A stretch of 64,000 bases of DNA from Pyronema omphalodes. Taxonomy: Eukaryota > Ascomycota > Pezizomycetes > Pezizales > Pyronemataceae. Of the stretch, positions 1 to 12,761 are shown one piece after another (position 1 is the first letter of the stretch; each line of letters opens with the position of its first letter). The notes below the pieces were generated by a model. That model was given only the letters and a program-made list of their open reading frames with translations, searched no databases and was not told where the DNA came from. The DNA lies in assembly GCA_024516155.1 (NCBI GenBank), contig JAJJXM010000050.1, forward strand, positions 372,001 through 436,000, written 5' to 3'. The position numbers and the translations under genes were made by a program.

Positions 1-1650
1 CAGGAAAGTTCGCACTGTGCAGACGGGTATTTTACGGTGGATTCAGTGATCTTATGTTTAATCACGTTCGGAGGCCAGGATAAGCCGGCCGTCGGGATTG
101 CGGAAACCTGCAGCTGGATTCACCAGCCTTACTCTTCATAGCCCTAATATTCGCCACTTGAGCAATATCCCATAATCCTTCTGCGGTATCCAGGAAGCCA
201 GGTTACCGGCTGCGATGGGTTACTGCTCTCACGATGCTGTTACGGAAGCAGGTGTTAGGAAAGCGAGCATAGTGTTTCCCGGATCATTCGTGTAGTGTAG
301 CGGTTAACCTTGGAACGATTGTAGATCTTCCTGGGATTTTGATAAAGATGGAGGGGGGGGGGGGGGGGGGGGATCAACTACCGATTCATGTGTCTTACCG
401 CCTGGTGGGGAGTTGTTCCCGGGCCCCTCACAACCTTTCCTCGAAATCTGGGAAGGTTGGCTACCGACTATGAAGAGTTACTGCTCTCGTGATATTGTTA
501 TAGAAGCAGGGGTTGGGGAAGGAAAGTGAGCATAGGGTTTCTTGGATTATTTGTGTAGCTAGCCGACCTGGGTTTGATTTGATAGGGATTTATACAGTTT
601 ATCATTTATGTTCTAGGGCTTGTTTTTTCGTAGAGATGAGGAAGATGGGATGGATATAAGTATGGGTAAGTAATGTGATCTTGTCTAGTCGGATTTTGGG
701 AATACTAATCTTGTTGGTTAAATTATTGTTGATACTAGTAGATGGAAACTGGGCTATTCATGCTGGGTATGATAGAAGTATTCGGCAATAAGGCTATTGG
801 GCGTAATTCCATTGCATTAGGATACAGTGGGAAGTTTTATCCATGGACCATGGACAAGAGAAGAGGATTTATACAAGCATACAAGCATACTTATTTACGA
901 TTCTATTATTTATTGATTGATTTTATTATACATTATAAATTCTAGATTTATTATTATTATTATTTACTGAAATATGTAAAATATTCCGATCTCCGATCTT
1001 CTAAAGTATACTTTCTCTATTCCTGACATGAACCCTAACATGAATCAACCTATCTGAGCTTTTGTATAAATATACCAACTTAATCTTGCAAGTTGCAACC
1101 ATCCCCATCGGAATAATCATTTGCCATGAGCTTTAATTTTTCTGAAAACTTTTACTTCATCAAAAATTTGCGCTGGGTTTAGAATATGTAGGCATAAATA
1201 ATCCAATTTCTCATAACTCTAAGAAAAACAGCGTCACTATGTATCACGTAAATAACCCCCCCGTGAACCTCAAATCACGATAAGCGGAATTAAAACAATA
1301 TAGATAACCAAATTCGATAAGCTTTCTCGAAGGATATCATAATGTTATTATTTCCAGATAATTCTCAAATGATTTCCAATATCTCTTATATCATATCATA
1401 TCTTCCATACACATCAACCACATGAACAAATGAACAAATGAACAAACGAAGAAAAAAAAAAAAAAAAAAAAAAGCAAACAGAAGAAGCAGAGTATGCGGA
1501 TTTTATGAGTAAATAACAAACAACAAAAAAACAACGCAACAAACAACAAAGCAACAACATACCAGCAACCCGAATCCCCAACAAGGAAAAGCAAAAAGCA
1601 AAAAGCAACAAAAAAAAAGCAACAAAAAAACAAACAGCAATCTACAAACC
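1..1650. other. Intergenic, no gene seen
   Basis: I see no convincing coding region. The stretch holds a run of about 20 G near 353-372, a diverged direct repeat (listed separately), AT-rich sequence from about 900 to 1400, and a poly-A tract near 1451-1474. The A-rich, CAA-rich sequence at 1500-1650 is probably the 3' flank of the minus-strand SMP3 gene. Confidence 0.6.
215..562. repeat. Diverged direct repeat, two copies (about 215-300 and 468-562)
   Basis: Two stretches about 250 bp apart align over roughly 85-90 bp. Both contain GTTACTGCTCTC, then GAAGCAGG, GAGCATAG and GTGTAG in the same order. Most differences are transitions (C/T or G/A), with one small indel. That pattern fits an old duplication altered by C-to-T changes on both strands, as repeat-induced point mutation produces, but two short copies cannot prove it. 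No transposase or other coding sequence is visible nearby. Confidence 0.5.
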
Positions 1651-3304
1651 CTAACAATCAACCTCCCAAACGCCCAATCCCCGATCAAAAAGCACTCTTT
1701 CAAGCGTTCCCCGAATACCATCCGTCTCCCAATCAAGATCATCTAGCCCGATATGGTTTTTAGTTTCCCAGACTTTCTTACCAGCTATTTCCTTGAGATT
1801 TTTCGTCATTAATGGTGCGGCGAGGTAAATTTCGTTTTTCACCCTCTGATCCCCCCCCTCCCTCTCCATGTGCTCCTTGTCATTCCCCTTTTTCTCGTCG
1901 CAACGGAGAAGATTTTTGATTTCCTCCACAGGAGCACCCATTGCATTAACCGTTTCAATCCTCCCGGCCTTTTCCCCAAGGATCCAAGTTGGGGGATTAT
2001 AAGTTTTCCAAAACACAACCTTAGTAGCATTAGTGCCCGCAATGAAATCCTGTGCAGGAACAATCCCGGCTTGGTGATAGATCCCGAAAAATACTCCTGC
2101 GATGGTGTTGAAGAGGATCCAGGTTACTACGAAGATCTGTTTTACCAGTGCTGAACGACGGAAGGATACGGAGGCTAGGAGTAGGGGAACGCAGGGGAGG
2201 AGGAAGCGCGCTTCTTGGTGGGGGAGGGCTGAGAGTGCTAGGATGCCACCGATGGCGGACATGAGGGCGGGTGTCAACGCGGGTCGGAGAAGGAAGATGG
2301 GACCTAGGAGAGTGGGGAGGTTGACTAGTAGGTGCGTCCAGCGGGGGTGTAAGCCATGGGTGGCGAGATTTGAGGTATCGGTGTTGTAGAGGAGGTTGTT
2401 GATTGGAGTCACCGTCAACCCGTTGTAGTGTGAGGTATCGATGTAGATTGCGATTGCTGCTGTGGCTGCCGCTGAGATGCCGAGTGGGACAATCAGAAGG
2501 GGTCGCTGGACGATAGACTGGAGGAGACGTAACCCGGGGATCAGAAGAAACGCGGGGAAGGTGATTCTATTGAACAAGCCGAAGATGCAGGTGAAACCGA
2601 GGAGTAGGCTGGTACCCCACGGAACGAAGGAGGAGCGCCGGATGCGTTCGAGGAAAACGAGGGCCCAGAGAACACATATCGTCTCGATACTATTGCTGAA
2701 GGTATGGGTTTGGTAGGTCCAGGTTACGTAACTGCTCGCGAGGAGGATAAGGCCGAGGGAACGTTGGCGGGGAGAGGTAAGCTCTTGGAGCGCCCAGTCT
2801 TCTGTGGTAATGAGTTAGCAGCTGTTTTAGTGGTGACATCATAGGGCTGAAGTTAGAGCTCAGGACCGGCGTACCAAGAACGAAGGACAGGAGGAAGAAC
2901 AAGATTCTCAAAAAGTAGAAGGTAAAGAGCGGCGCAGGAGTGTCACCAGGAGTGATTTGAGCCAGGAATTTCAGAGGAAGACCGTAAACCATCCATAGTG
3001 GGAAATAGCTGCGGATAGGAGCGGTAGAAGTGAATTCCCATGTGCTATGTGTAGGCCAGTTGAAGACATGTCCTGTTATACCCGTGCGCAGTTTTTAGTA
3101 ACAAGATCGATTACGCGTACGCCACCAAGACCGGGTGAGACTGCGGGGGAAAGGAGATCCGTGCTGGGATGCATGCAGGGACGTCACCAACGTACCAGCT
3201 ATGACTTCGGGACCTTGAAAGTGCTCATCGGGATGGATATAGGAAGGAGAGAGGGCGAAGTAGAGTCGGACAGCAAGTAGCAGAAGGTAGGCGCGCCGCC
3301 ACAT
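1651..3304 (-). CDS. SMP3: GPI mannosyltransferase 4 (SMP3/PIG-Z type, GT22)
   Basis: This family adds the fourth mannose to the glycosylphosphatidylinositol core in the ER, from dolichol-phosphate mannose. Three exons give 485 aa: 3196-3304, 2875-3072 and 1651-2801, with introns 3073-3195 (GTACGT...ACAG) and 2802-2874 (GTACGC...CACAG, branch GCTAAC). The frame is continuous across both junctions. The family signature HPDEHFQ lies near residues 24-30, just after the first hydrophobic segment. TWEFTS and PLWMVYGLP follow in exon 2, and the rest is largely hydrophobic, as expected of a multi-pass ER enzyme. The ATG at 3304 was chosen because the open frame above it has only non-ATG starts and the peptide from it begins with a membrane segment. 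The length fits the family. Confidence 0.9.
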
Positions 3305-4438
3305 CGTCCCAAGTAAGGTGAGGAGGCCGATGAGGTGAAGTTGATAGGGTGGGAGCTGTGGTTGCGACAGGTGTTGGCAGACGGGAGTGCTAGCTTTAGC
3401 GATGGAAAGGGGCGTGCGTGACGATCGCAGACAGACGAGAATCACGCGCAACGTGGATTAGCGAAAGGGCGACGCGAGATGCACAGATGAGAAAGTGAAT
3501 GAGACTTGTTTGGTATTTGTGATTAGTCTACGTTGATGTTAACAGTGTGGAGGTCCCAAGGGACGAAATAAAGCTTGATAGACGCGTTATACGCGCAAAC
3601 GCGGTGGGAAGAAAAGCAATAGGTGTTGATTTAAGAGCCGGATTATCATTTTTCCGGTGGTCAGCACTGCTTAATCCCCAGTCTCGAGCTTCTGGATTCC
3701 GCTTCTCATCCTAGATCATGATTCCGAAAGAGCCAGCTGCCTCGCGTAGTAGGATTCAGATTCCGGGGGGTTCAGGGTAGTGGTGATTTCTTTTGTTTGT
3801 ATGGAATGGCGTGATTGGTTATGACGCAATATTATTTTTCCGCTTCCCGGATGTATTGTATCATAGAGAGATTTTCTCTGACTGGGATAGCCAGTAGCTC
3901 TACTGAGAAGGTGTGTGAATGGTAGCGGAGGATGAGGTTATTAATAGACTTGGATTCGGATATAAGGGTTGAGTTGAGAGTATAGTGATTTAGATAAAGA
4001 TATCTTCTGGTGAAAATGAGATGGAGATTGTGGTTAATCAATTATAGTAAGGAAGGTGTAAACGTTTTTAATCTTCAGAATATGAAATTATTGATTTTTA
4101 CTTGATGAAGGATGGGATAGCTAAAATCCAATTGATCGGTATCTTCATCATGACACCGACGCGCAGCACGCGGATGATCTTGTATATCACGAAACATCCA
4201 TTTCTATTCGTTATCACCATCCTGCAAATCTTCCATAACGAGTAATAACCCAGCCGCTACAAAAGCCTGTCATATCTCATCCTACCACCTCCCCTTTATC
4301 TCCCTCTATTACTGATAATTCCCCTTATTTAATTAACATATTTCCCCAGCCAAGCCATACCTTATGATGACCATCAAACCTATTTCATTCATCGCGCTTA
4401 TGCATAACCACCCCCAATTCACACCACAATGTAACCAC

Positions 4439-4533
4439 AATCCAAAATCCAAAATCCAAAATCCAAAATTCCAAAATCCAAAATCCAAAATCCAAAATTC
4501 AAAATCCAAAATCCAAAGTCAAAATCCAAAATT
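4439..4533. repeat. AAAATCC heptamer tandem repeat
   Basis: About 13 copies of the 7-bp unit AAAATCC, interrupted by a few AAAATTC and AAAGTC variants. No gene overlaps it. Confidence 0.9.
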
Positions 4534-6899
4534 CAATATCAGAACCAGAATCAGAAATTTCAAATCCTACAGTAAACCCCCAATTCGCAAGATACCCCAA
4601 ACCACCTATGTAGTTCTCCAATACAAAAGTCCCTTTTCAGTCCATTGAAGCGAGAATCCTTAAGTTAACTTGCTTTTACCAGCTGTCAGATTAAGCCTGA
4701 TTTTTGAACTCAGGGGGGGGGGGGGACTAAGACTACATACATAGAACCAGAACTGCATTTTTGTGACTTTCGCTTAATTAATTGGGCTGGTGAAAGTTTT
4801 GGAGGATGGATACATATGTAGGTAGTTGCTTTGTGTATGACTAAGCTGGGATATTCGAGGCTATGTTTATGGGTCTCGCTTCACGGCTGATGAAGCGAGT
4901 ACCGAGGGGTCGGGTACTGGCTGGTTAAATTGAGTTTGGTTAGTTCTGTTGTATGTAGAGCTTTGGAGGTATTACATCATGAGGTAGGTAGCTTGTTGGT
5001 GCTATGGGCCGGCAATCGCGTATATATGAGGTCCACCATCCTGTTCTGGCTCAGCTGGATATACGGAAGATTCGTTCAGTGGTCTGGTGGGTGACATTGC
5101 GTCATAGAGTAGGTGTTATGGTGGCGGACAATGCTTAGATATACACGGTGGAGCAATTGTAGCGCAGACATTCACAGCTCTGGGGTGATGTAGAGAAATG
5201 CGTTACATAATGTTAAAGATTACATACACAGATTAGCGGCTGAAATATTTGTCAATGCTGTTTCAAAACAAGCATTAATATCACATTCTATTCATTCTAT
5301 GGCCTGATGTTATCGGTCGGTACCGAACGTTTCAATTATTCAGGTTATTGGGTTTACGTTGAGCTTAATTCCCGCACAACATAAACAGCAACATTTATTG
5401 CATCAATGAAGATCAATTCGTGTGAATTGAGTTTCTTGTATGTAGGGAAATCATGTTTCGGTCGCGTGCTGTGGTCCGTGTGCCGGTTCCTTCCATGGTT
5501 ACACACGGTGCACCTCACAGTCGATCTGTGACATTCTTGATATGCTGAGACACGACCACTCACTCGGTAAAGGGTAACTAGACGAAAGTGGCTTAGGGCT
5601 GTCAATGCGGTCAATGCGGGGTCTGTTCCTGAATTGCGTGCAGCAGTTACAGACAAGATCTATGCAAGACTTGATTGTTTGGCGATGAAGACGGGGTTTC
5701 CATAGTGTTTAAAACACTCCTCTTGTTTCCGGCCGGTCTGTCGCTAGATAAAATGATCATCTTTGCGGACCCCCCTCAATCACAGACGGTCAGATGATTA
5801 TTCCAATTGACACGCTGGCATATGTCATGTCATGTCATGTGATGTGTTTTCACACGGATATGGATAAGCGCGGGATGAAAGATATCTGCAGATTGCTACA
5901 TATGTACTGTAGCAGTGCAGTGCATCGTGAGTGAGTGAGTGAGTGGTTCATCCCCTCGTCGACGCCCACCGCAGTACCGTCCGGATACTCCGACGACGAC
6001 ACAAGACTACGATGGTCCCCTACTGCTGTACCTTTGGAAAAAATTTCTCCCGTCAAGACTTAGTAGTAGTAGTACCGCTATCTTTCACAAGCTCCCGGAC
6101 CCTGGATACATGGTCACCTACTGCTGTATGGTACGGTACATATACCGCGGAAAAAAAAGCGGAGCGAAAAAAAAAAAAAGTAGTACATATGTAGATAGGT
6201 TCGTTCCAGCAAATTCGATCTCGCCATGCAGAAAACTTGGCCGAAAGCTCACTGGCTCACTAATGGCTTGCATGTCTTGCTTCACCCGCTTCGTCCGCCC
6301 AGCAGCACCTTGCCCTGGCTCACGCACTCAACGGCTCTGCAGATTCCTGCTCGGCGCCTCGGGGTTTGGAGCCTTGGTTTGGTGGCCATACAATTCGGCG
6401 GAGTTATAGTAGGTCACTTTACTGGGCAGATTCTAGAGCCGGTAGCGGGGAAAAAAAAGTCTTTTCTGCTCTGCAGTGCTGCTAGCTAGCTAGCTTAGTC
6501 GTGTGCTAGGCGTCTTCTTTCGTCATTAGTCTGCGCCATTGGTTTCTGGTTTCGGCCTGCAGATGTTTTTGGGCGTTACCGCGGAACGGGCGGGGGTGGG
6601 AGGGTGTTTGCATGGAGATTACAGAGTTGCAGAGTTGCAGAATTGCAGAAATATTACGGTACATCCTGTCAAGATGAGACACTTACAGAGCGGGGGCGGG
6701 GTCGGGGATGATGTCGATTTGATATTCTTTGCATAGATTGTGCCAAGATTTTGATCTTTTTGGGACTTTTCATTTGTGCGTGTGGGCGTCTGTTGCTGTG
6801 TGCGTGTCAGATTGACGGTCCGTCTGTGCTGTGTTCTGCGACAGCCAAGTCGGAAGGTTACACTGAAATTTTTCCGGGGAAGCACGAGCATGCGGAGGT

Positions 6900-7190
6900 G
6901 AAAGGGGAGAGAGAAGGAGAGAAGGTGATGGATTGTAGAATGATGGAGAGATTTGAGGTGACGGAGAGAGTACAGGAGAGAGTGGGAGTGGGGTAACAGG
7001 GAGAGTAGGGTGATGGAGAGTATGATGATGGGGAGGGTATGATGATGAGAAGAGTAGAATGACGGAGAGAGTAAAGTGACGGGAGAGTAGAGATGAAGGA
7101 AAGAGCAGACGGGAAACATCGAGTAGTAACGGAAAGAGTAGAGTGACAAGGAGAGCAGACGGGAAACATTAGAGTAGATAGAGCCTGACG
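6900..7190. repeat. Degenerate purine-rich minisatellite
   Basis: A strongly strand-asymmetric G/A stretch built from recurring GGAGAG, AGAGTA and GTGACGG blocks of irregular spacing. It includes two close copies of GCAGACGGGAAACAT at about 7107 and 7156. It gives long low-complexity open frames on the minus strand that I do not regard as genes. Confidence 0.6.
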
Positions 7191-8040
7191 GAACCTCAAG
7201 ATCACAAAGTCTCGAAATCAAAATGACGAATTCCGAATCACGGAAATCCACAATTAACGGAATAAACCACCAACGCAGAAAATAAACAACCACTCCGACA
7301 GCCTTACACTCCAAAATCTTGCCAATTACAACCCCTCAAAGCCAAAAAAAAAACATAATCAACTCCGTTACGCTTCACGCTTCATGTTGGCGACAGACGG
7401 GTTAGCGAACAATATCCATCGTTAACGGTTACACACTCTCTGCCACTACCCATAGTACATCCCATACCCTGGTCTTGTCTACCCCCCCCCCCCCCGGCTC
7501 GCGCAAAATTCTCTACAGGCCCGGTTTAATCCAGCTGCCTCTCGCCCCACTCCGCTATTCTCACTTGCCCGACCTCCGTCTAATCCACCATACAGGACTA
7601 ATAAATCCTCCTCTTCACACCCCCCCCTCCCATCCCCTTTCATTTTTTCTCCCCCACTTTCAGCAAACGTACTTTTCATTATCGTCACCAGTAAAGATGT
7701 GCCAGACTGTTGAGTTGTAAATGTCTCTGGAGGTACAACCTCCAGCAGACCAACTCCAGTATCTCAGACTAAGTATCGAGCAACAACACCTACATTCCCG
7801 ACGATAATCGACTCCGGCAAACCCCACGACAAGCTACGTGGAGCCAATTTGTATCCTAAACGCTAAAACAGAAGACCACCGACGCGCAAAGACGCAGCTG
7901 CAGAAGAAAAAAGACGGACGAATTGATCTGCAGCAAGAAACACTCCGCTACAAGGATCACCAATCCATCATAGGACACCAAAGACTAAACCTACAACGAA
8001 GAAACAAAACTTTTTCTGCGCCGATTCGCATATACACGCC

Positions 8041-10032
8041 ATGTCCCCCGCTCATACACACCATTCCCCAACACACAATCAATCCTCCTACACGATGCCG
8101 TCTCAGACTCTCCACACCCCCTCTCCCCTACACAACCGGCACTCTCTCCTCATGGACGATGTATCGAGTGTACCGAAAGGACTCGACGGCAGAGAACCGA
8201 CTAAAAATAAGAAGGGTAGACCAGGAAAGAGCAGCGTCAATGGGGGTATGAGTGGTCTTTCATCGGGTAGCGAATCGAGTCAAGATGAAGATGACGACGA
8301 CGACGACGACGCAGATGAAGAAGACGGGGAAAAGCCGGCTGTTGACAGCCCCGCCGAGCAATCATCTCCGGCGGGGCCCCACAAGAAGCGCAAATATGAG
8401 ACTTCCAGCCAAATTGATGAACTAGAATATCCACGAAAGAAGACTACAAAGAAGATTGCTACGAACACCCAGGGAATCCTCGCATACGAAGAGAAGACCG
8501 ACGACGATAATGACATCTATGGTAACATGCCTGATGATGATGATGACTGTGGAACCTGCTCAGAGGCGGAAGAGGCTGGTATGGCGGAGGAATTCGCCAT
8601 GGACGATGACATCTTGAGAGAGCTTGGAATAATCACAGATAATACTATGCCCGCCGAGAATAATGCCATGCCGCTCCTACCGAGCGAAGACATTTCCTTT
8701 ATGTTTGATAACAATGGGGAACCCATCCAGGCCGATCCTTTCAACAACCTCTTTGACGATCTTGATGGAGAAATCTTCGACGCCATGCACAGAGATCCAG
8801 AGCGTTTCAATGATATCCCAGCTCAGTCGAACTTTGACTGGAGCAGCTTTGGACTATCGAACGATGCGGATCTATTCTCAGTCCACCCGACCCCAATTGC
8901 CACCCCCGACGCCACCCCACGTGCTTCTATCTCTGCGGCCAGTGGATACACTGCCGCTTCTGCATCAGGCAATGAAACCTCTTCTTCCGAAGATGAGGAA
9001 ATTGGCCTCAGTCCATTCTTTGAGAAAGGCGGTGCCGCGTTGAAGAATCTTGTCAGCACTGAACGTGGCAACTGGACTGACGGAACCGATGATGAGGCGG
9101 AACTGGTCAAGTTCTTTTTCTCCTCCGCGGATGAGACCAGTTCCTCAGGCGAGTCGGGTGACGAGACCAACGACGAGACCGATGGTAGGGTTTACACCTC
9201 GCGGGTGATATGTTAAGTGGTGCTAATTGTTACAGATGACGACGATATTACTGATGTTGAGGACAACCTTCCTATTCCTGTTCCGCCTAGCAAGTCCAAG
9301 CTTCGTCGTGCCTCCCAACCTTCCGGAACTCGCCCTCAGATCGTTGACCTCAACGACAACGGTCCGGAGTTGTGTTCCTGGGTTGCCGACCCCATGCGTC
9401 CTATCTGTGTCGTTGAGGGAGACAAACAAACCTTCCTTATTCCCAAATCCGGAGTTGATTATATGGGCAACGATAGCGCTTCCGAGTGGGCCGCCGTGGA
9501 TGACAGCGAGAGCGAACAGTCCATGCCTGCCTTCGATCCTGCCTTCACCGGACTTCTCAATTTGGGCGATGCTTCCGGCTTGAACGGACTCAATTTTGAG
9601 ATTTCAGATGCTTTCCTTAACTTCCAGGAGGGAGAAGGAGACATTACTGATATTTACAGCGGAGAGGATTACGGCCTCGACGACTATGAGGCTGGACTCG
9701 ACATTGACGCTTTCTTGGACATCTCTACCGACGAAGAGGCGAACCGCGAGCACGGAATTTCCGAGGCCGAGCAGGGCGATTTTGACGACGAAGAATGCAC
9801 ACCCACTGCAAAAAATCAGGACGCATTCGATTTATGGGGCAAAGTTGGTGTCACTGCGTTTAGAAAACGCCAGATTCAGCACACCCAGAAGCACTCAGCA
9901 CTACACGGGACTGGTTACAACAAGGGCAAAGATATCCCTGATACCATTACTCCTAAGAAAAAGCAGAAGAGAGTCCGCCAGAGATTCCTCGCCAGCAACA
10001 ACGCGGCAGCACAAAAGTCGTCAAAAGCTTAA
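8041..10032 (+). CDS. Acidic nuclear-type protein with AT-hook-like motif, possible CRF1/IFH1-type regulator
   Basis: Two exons (8041-9184 and 9236-10032) joined across a 51-nt intron (GTAGGG...TTACAG, branch GCTAAT) encode 646 aa. Near residues 60-70 there is a KKGRPGK motif like the core of an AT-hook. It is followed by long Asp/Glu runs, basic patches (KKRKYE, PRKKTTKK) and Ser-rich segments. After the junction, ELCSWVADPMRP and VVEGDKQTFLIP resemble the conserved block I recall from fungal CRF1/IFH1 regulators of ribosomal-protein genes. That match is from memory and weak. The C-terminus is basic (KKKQKRVRQR). I infer a nuclear, chromatin-linked role. The ATG at 8041 is the first in the open frame, but a spliced upstream exon cannot be excluded. 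Confidence 0.75.
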
Positions 10033-10927
10033 AGGCATGATAAAAAAAATAAAATAAAATAAAAACGAGTAATGAATGGAACGGAGTTTACAACAAGATC
10101 TTTGGGGCTTACCCTTAGACCAACGAGTATGCGGATTTCTTTCGAATCCATTTCACCGAATTGGATCGGAGAATTTTTGCATCTTTACGAGTATTGTCTT
10201 TTACGGCTGTCGGGTTTCATGTATTTCTTTATCTTTCTGTTTTACTAGGGTTCTTTGGTGTTATTTGCATTTTAAAAAGGGTTTCATTGGCCTGGGTTTT
10301 CCTTCTTTCTCTTGGAACAAAAATATTTCATAATCTTTGGGTTAGGCTATCTGTTTTTTTTTTTTTTTTTTTTGTTTACACAAAAAGTTTTGTTTCTTTG
10401 TGGAACTCGAGATTGAATTCTTGGGATTCTACATCTGGCTACATAAAAGTACTCTTTTCTTTTTTCTTTTTTTTTGTTGGGAATGGTGTTTTTGTTTTCC
10501 CTGTTAAACCCGGCGGCTACTTGTGGTTTTTTTTTTTTTTTTTTCTTTCTTTTTCTCTTTGTTTTAGTCTGGGCTCTGGTTATACCACTTCATTTAGGGA
10601 GAAGGAAATTTCTTGGAGAAGACGGATAGGATAGGGCTGGCTGCGAGTCAATTGATGGCGCCGAAATGGGATTTGGGTTGGATAGGATGGAATGGAAGAA
10701 GGAAGAAGGAAGGAGGAAGAAGATTAAATGTATTTAGATTTGAGTTAAATAAATTAAATTCGGGTCTAAAAAAAAAATTTGGTCTTTTGTGTTGTGTTGT
10801 GTCTTTTTGTTGCGAATATCGACGACGAAAGTTACTAGCCTACAGGACTGGATGTTCAACTCACTCCAGATCACCTCCCGATCACCATCGATGTCAACTA
10901 TTGGCTTTGAATAAATAAATATACCTA

Positions 10928-10965
<38 letters not shown>
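10928..10965. repeat. C run followed by (CT)n
   Basis: A run of about 10 C followed by about 14 CT dinucleotides. Confidence 0.95.
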
Positions 10966-11221
10966 GAGAAATTCCGCCTGTTTGTTTTTTGTAAATACTT
11001 ACAAGTTACAAGTTACAAGTTACAACTCACCAGTCACGAGTTACAACAATATGATAATACGACAATATGATTCTTTAATAAATCCATAAATTCACTAATA
11101 GAACCTGAACCGAATCATTCGTCCTCCTCCCATATCACACACTATAACTACCGTGTAACGTTCAGCATCATCCTCTGGCTCCTATTGATTCTTTTTGTAG
11201 ACGCCCGTCCGTGGATATATA

Positions 11222-11274
11222 GTGGTGGTGGTGGTGGTGGTGGTGGTGGTGGTGGTGGTGGTGGTGGTGGTGGT
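11222..11274. repeat. (GGT)n trinucleotide repeat
   Basis: About 17 perfect copies of the trinucleotide, followed at 11281-11300 by a G-rich run. The purine strand is a candidate G-quadruplex former. Confidence 0.95.
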
Positions 11275-11444
11275 TTTATGGGGGGGAGGGGGGGGGGGGG
11301 TTGTATGGTTGTATAGTTCTATAGTTCTAACCGTTCTAACTATTCTATAGTTCGATTTATGGAAGCACACGAGACGAGGCTAGACGAGACCGGCATTAAT
11401 CTCGCGACGTCTCATCTCATCTCGTGGTATTTCAATCATTTCAA

Positions 11445-11494
11445 TCTCATAAGTCTCATAAGTCTCATAAGTCTCATAAGTCTCATAAGTCTCG
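11445..11494. repeat. 9-bp repeat (ATAAGTCTC)n
   Basis: Five to six copies of a 9-bp unit. The neighbouring sequence (CTCATCTCATCTCG) is a degenerate relative. Confidence 0.9.
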
Positions 11495-11583
11495 AGTCTC
11501 AAGACTTTTCTACGAGAAAAAAAAAATATATTTCACAAAACTTAAAACCACAAAATGAAGTTTCAACTTTCAAGTAATAATTC

Positions 11584-11623
11584 TGTAGACTGTAGACTGT
11601 AGACTGTAGACTGTAGACTGTAG
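11584..11623. repeat. 7-bp repeat (TGTAGAC)n
   Basis: Between five and six copies of a 7-bp unit, ending in TGTAGTACTG. Confidence 0.9.
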
Positions 11624-12187
11624 TACTGTGATATATTATCTGTCCCAATACTCATATGTACTCTTTCTCCTCGAATATCTCCTCGAATATCTTCTAATCT
11701 TCAAATTCCAGTATTTCTTTCTAGCTCTTGATCAGCAATACGTATTACGTATTACGTACTGCCGAAGACGTTTTATGTACTAACATTTAAATGTCGATTC
11801 TTACACAGTTACACTTGGTAACAGTAACAGTAACAGTAACAGTAATAAATTTTTCCTGGTTTCCTGGTTTCTTGGTTTCCTGGAAGAGTGATTAGTGGGG
11901 TAGGTACGGAGGAAATATATTTTTTAACTAACTAAACTAGATTAGATTAGGTATGTTTTGAATTGTAAGGTATGGAATATACAAGTCTCGTCTCGTGGAA
12001 ATCTAGTCTCGAAAGCTCGAACTCTTGTCTCGTGTGCATCCCTAGTTCGGTTCTATGGTCGTATGTTGAACTATCGATAAAAAATCATTATACTTGGGGG
12101 GCGGAGGAATATTGATAAGGTATGTATAAAGGATGGATGGAAAAATCTTGTCTTGTTCTGTGTGTTAGGGTAACGTAACTCCCTTCT

Positions 12188-12188
<1 letters not shown>

Positions 12189-12237
<49 letters not shown>
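12189..12237. repeat. Poly-T tract, 49 bases
   Basis: An uninterrupted run of 49 T. It is long enough that assembly length may be inexact. It could be the tail of a retroposed element, but no element is visible beside it. Confidence 0.9.
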
Positions 12238-12238
<1 letters not shown>

Positions 12239-12242
12239 AAAG

Positions 12243-12280
12243 GTATGTTATGTATGTTATGTATGTTATGTATGTTATGT
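12243..12280. repeat. 9-bp repeat (TATGTTATG)n
   Basis: Four copies of a 9-bp unit immediately after the poly-T tract. Confidence 0.9.
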
Positions 12281-12347
12281 GGATAGATATAGTATATACT
12301 AAAATATCATATATTAGATATCAGATATCATAACCTACATATGTAGT

Positions 12348-12387
12348 TGATGACTGATGACTGATGACTGATGACTGATGACTGATA
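12348..12387. repeat. 7-bp repeat (TGATGAC)n
   Basis: Between five and six copies of a 7-bp unit of the same length as the TGTAGAC repeat 750 bp upstream but of different sequence. Confidence 0.9.
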
Positions 12388-12480
12388 CATAAAGCTAATA
12401 ATGGTGCCGAGAGATGAGTTTTTGTATGTAGAATTTTCTTTCTCGATATATATATATATAGTATGTTTTTTATAATCCCA

Positions 12481-12761
<281 letters not shown>

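Larger units (their letters stand above)
3305..8040. other. Intergenic, no convincing gene
   Basis: Nearly 5 kb between the divergently oriented SMP3 (-) and the acidic-protein gene (+). The open frames are short and of low complexity, and I could not link them by introns. The region holds a heptamer repeat at 4439-4533, a G run near 4711-4725, short CATGT repeats near 5825-5840 and a purine-rich degenerate repeat at about 6900-7190. From about 7440 the sequence turns C/T-rich, as is common in filamentous ascomycete promoters, and the last 500 bp probably include the leader of the downstream gene. Confidence 0.6.

Noticed and set aside
6619..7314. 231-codon minus-strand Ser/Leu/Tyr/His-rich frame
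   Set aside because: It covers the degenerate purine-rich repeat at 6900-7190 and looks like low-complexity translation.
10161..10634. 157-codon Phe/Val-rich frame downstream of the acidic-protein gene
   Set aside because: Produced by poly-T tracts in a 3' flank; no ATG context, domain or codon bias.
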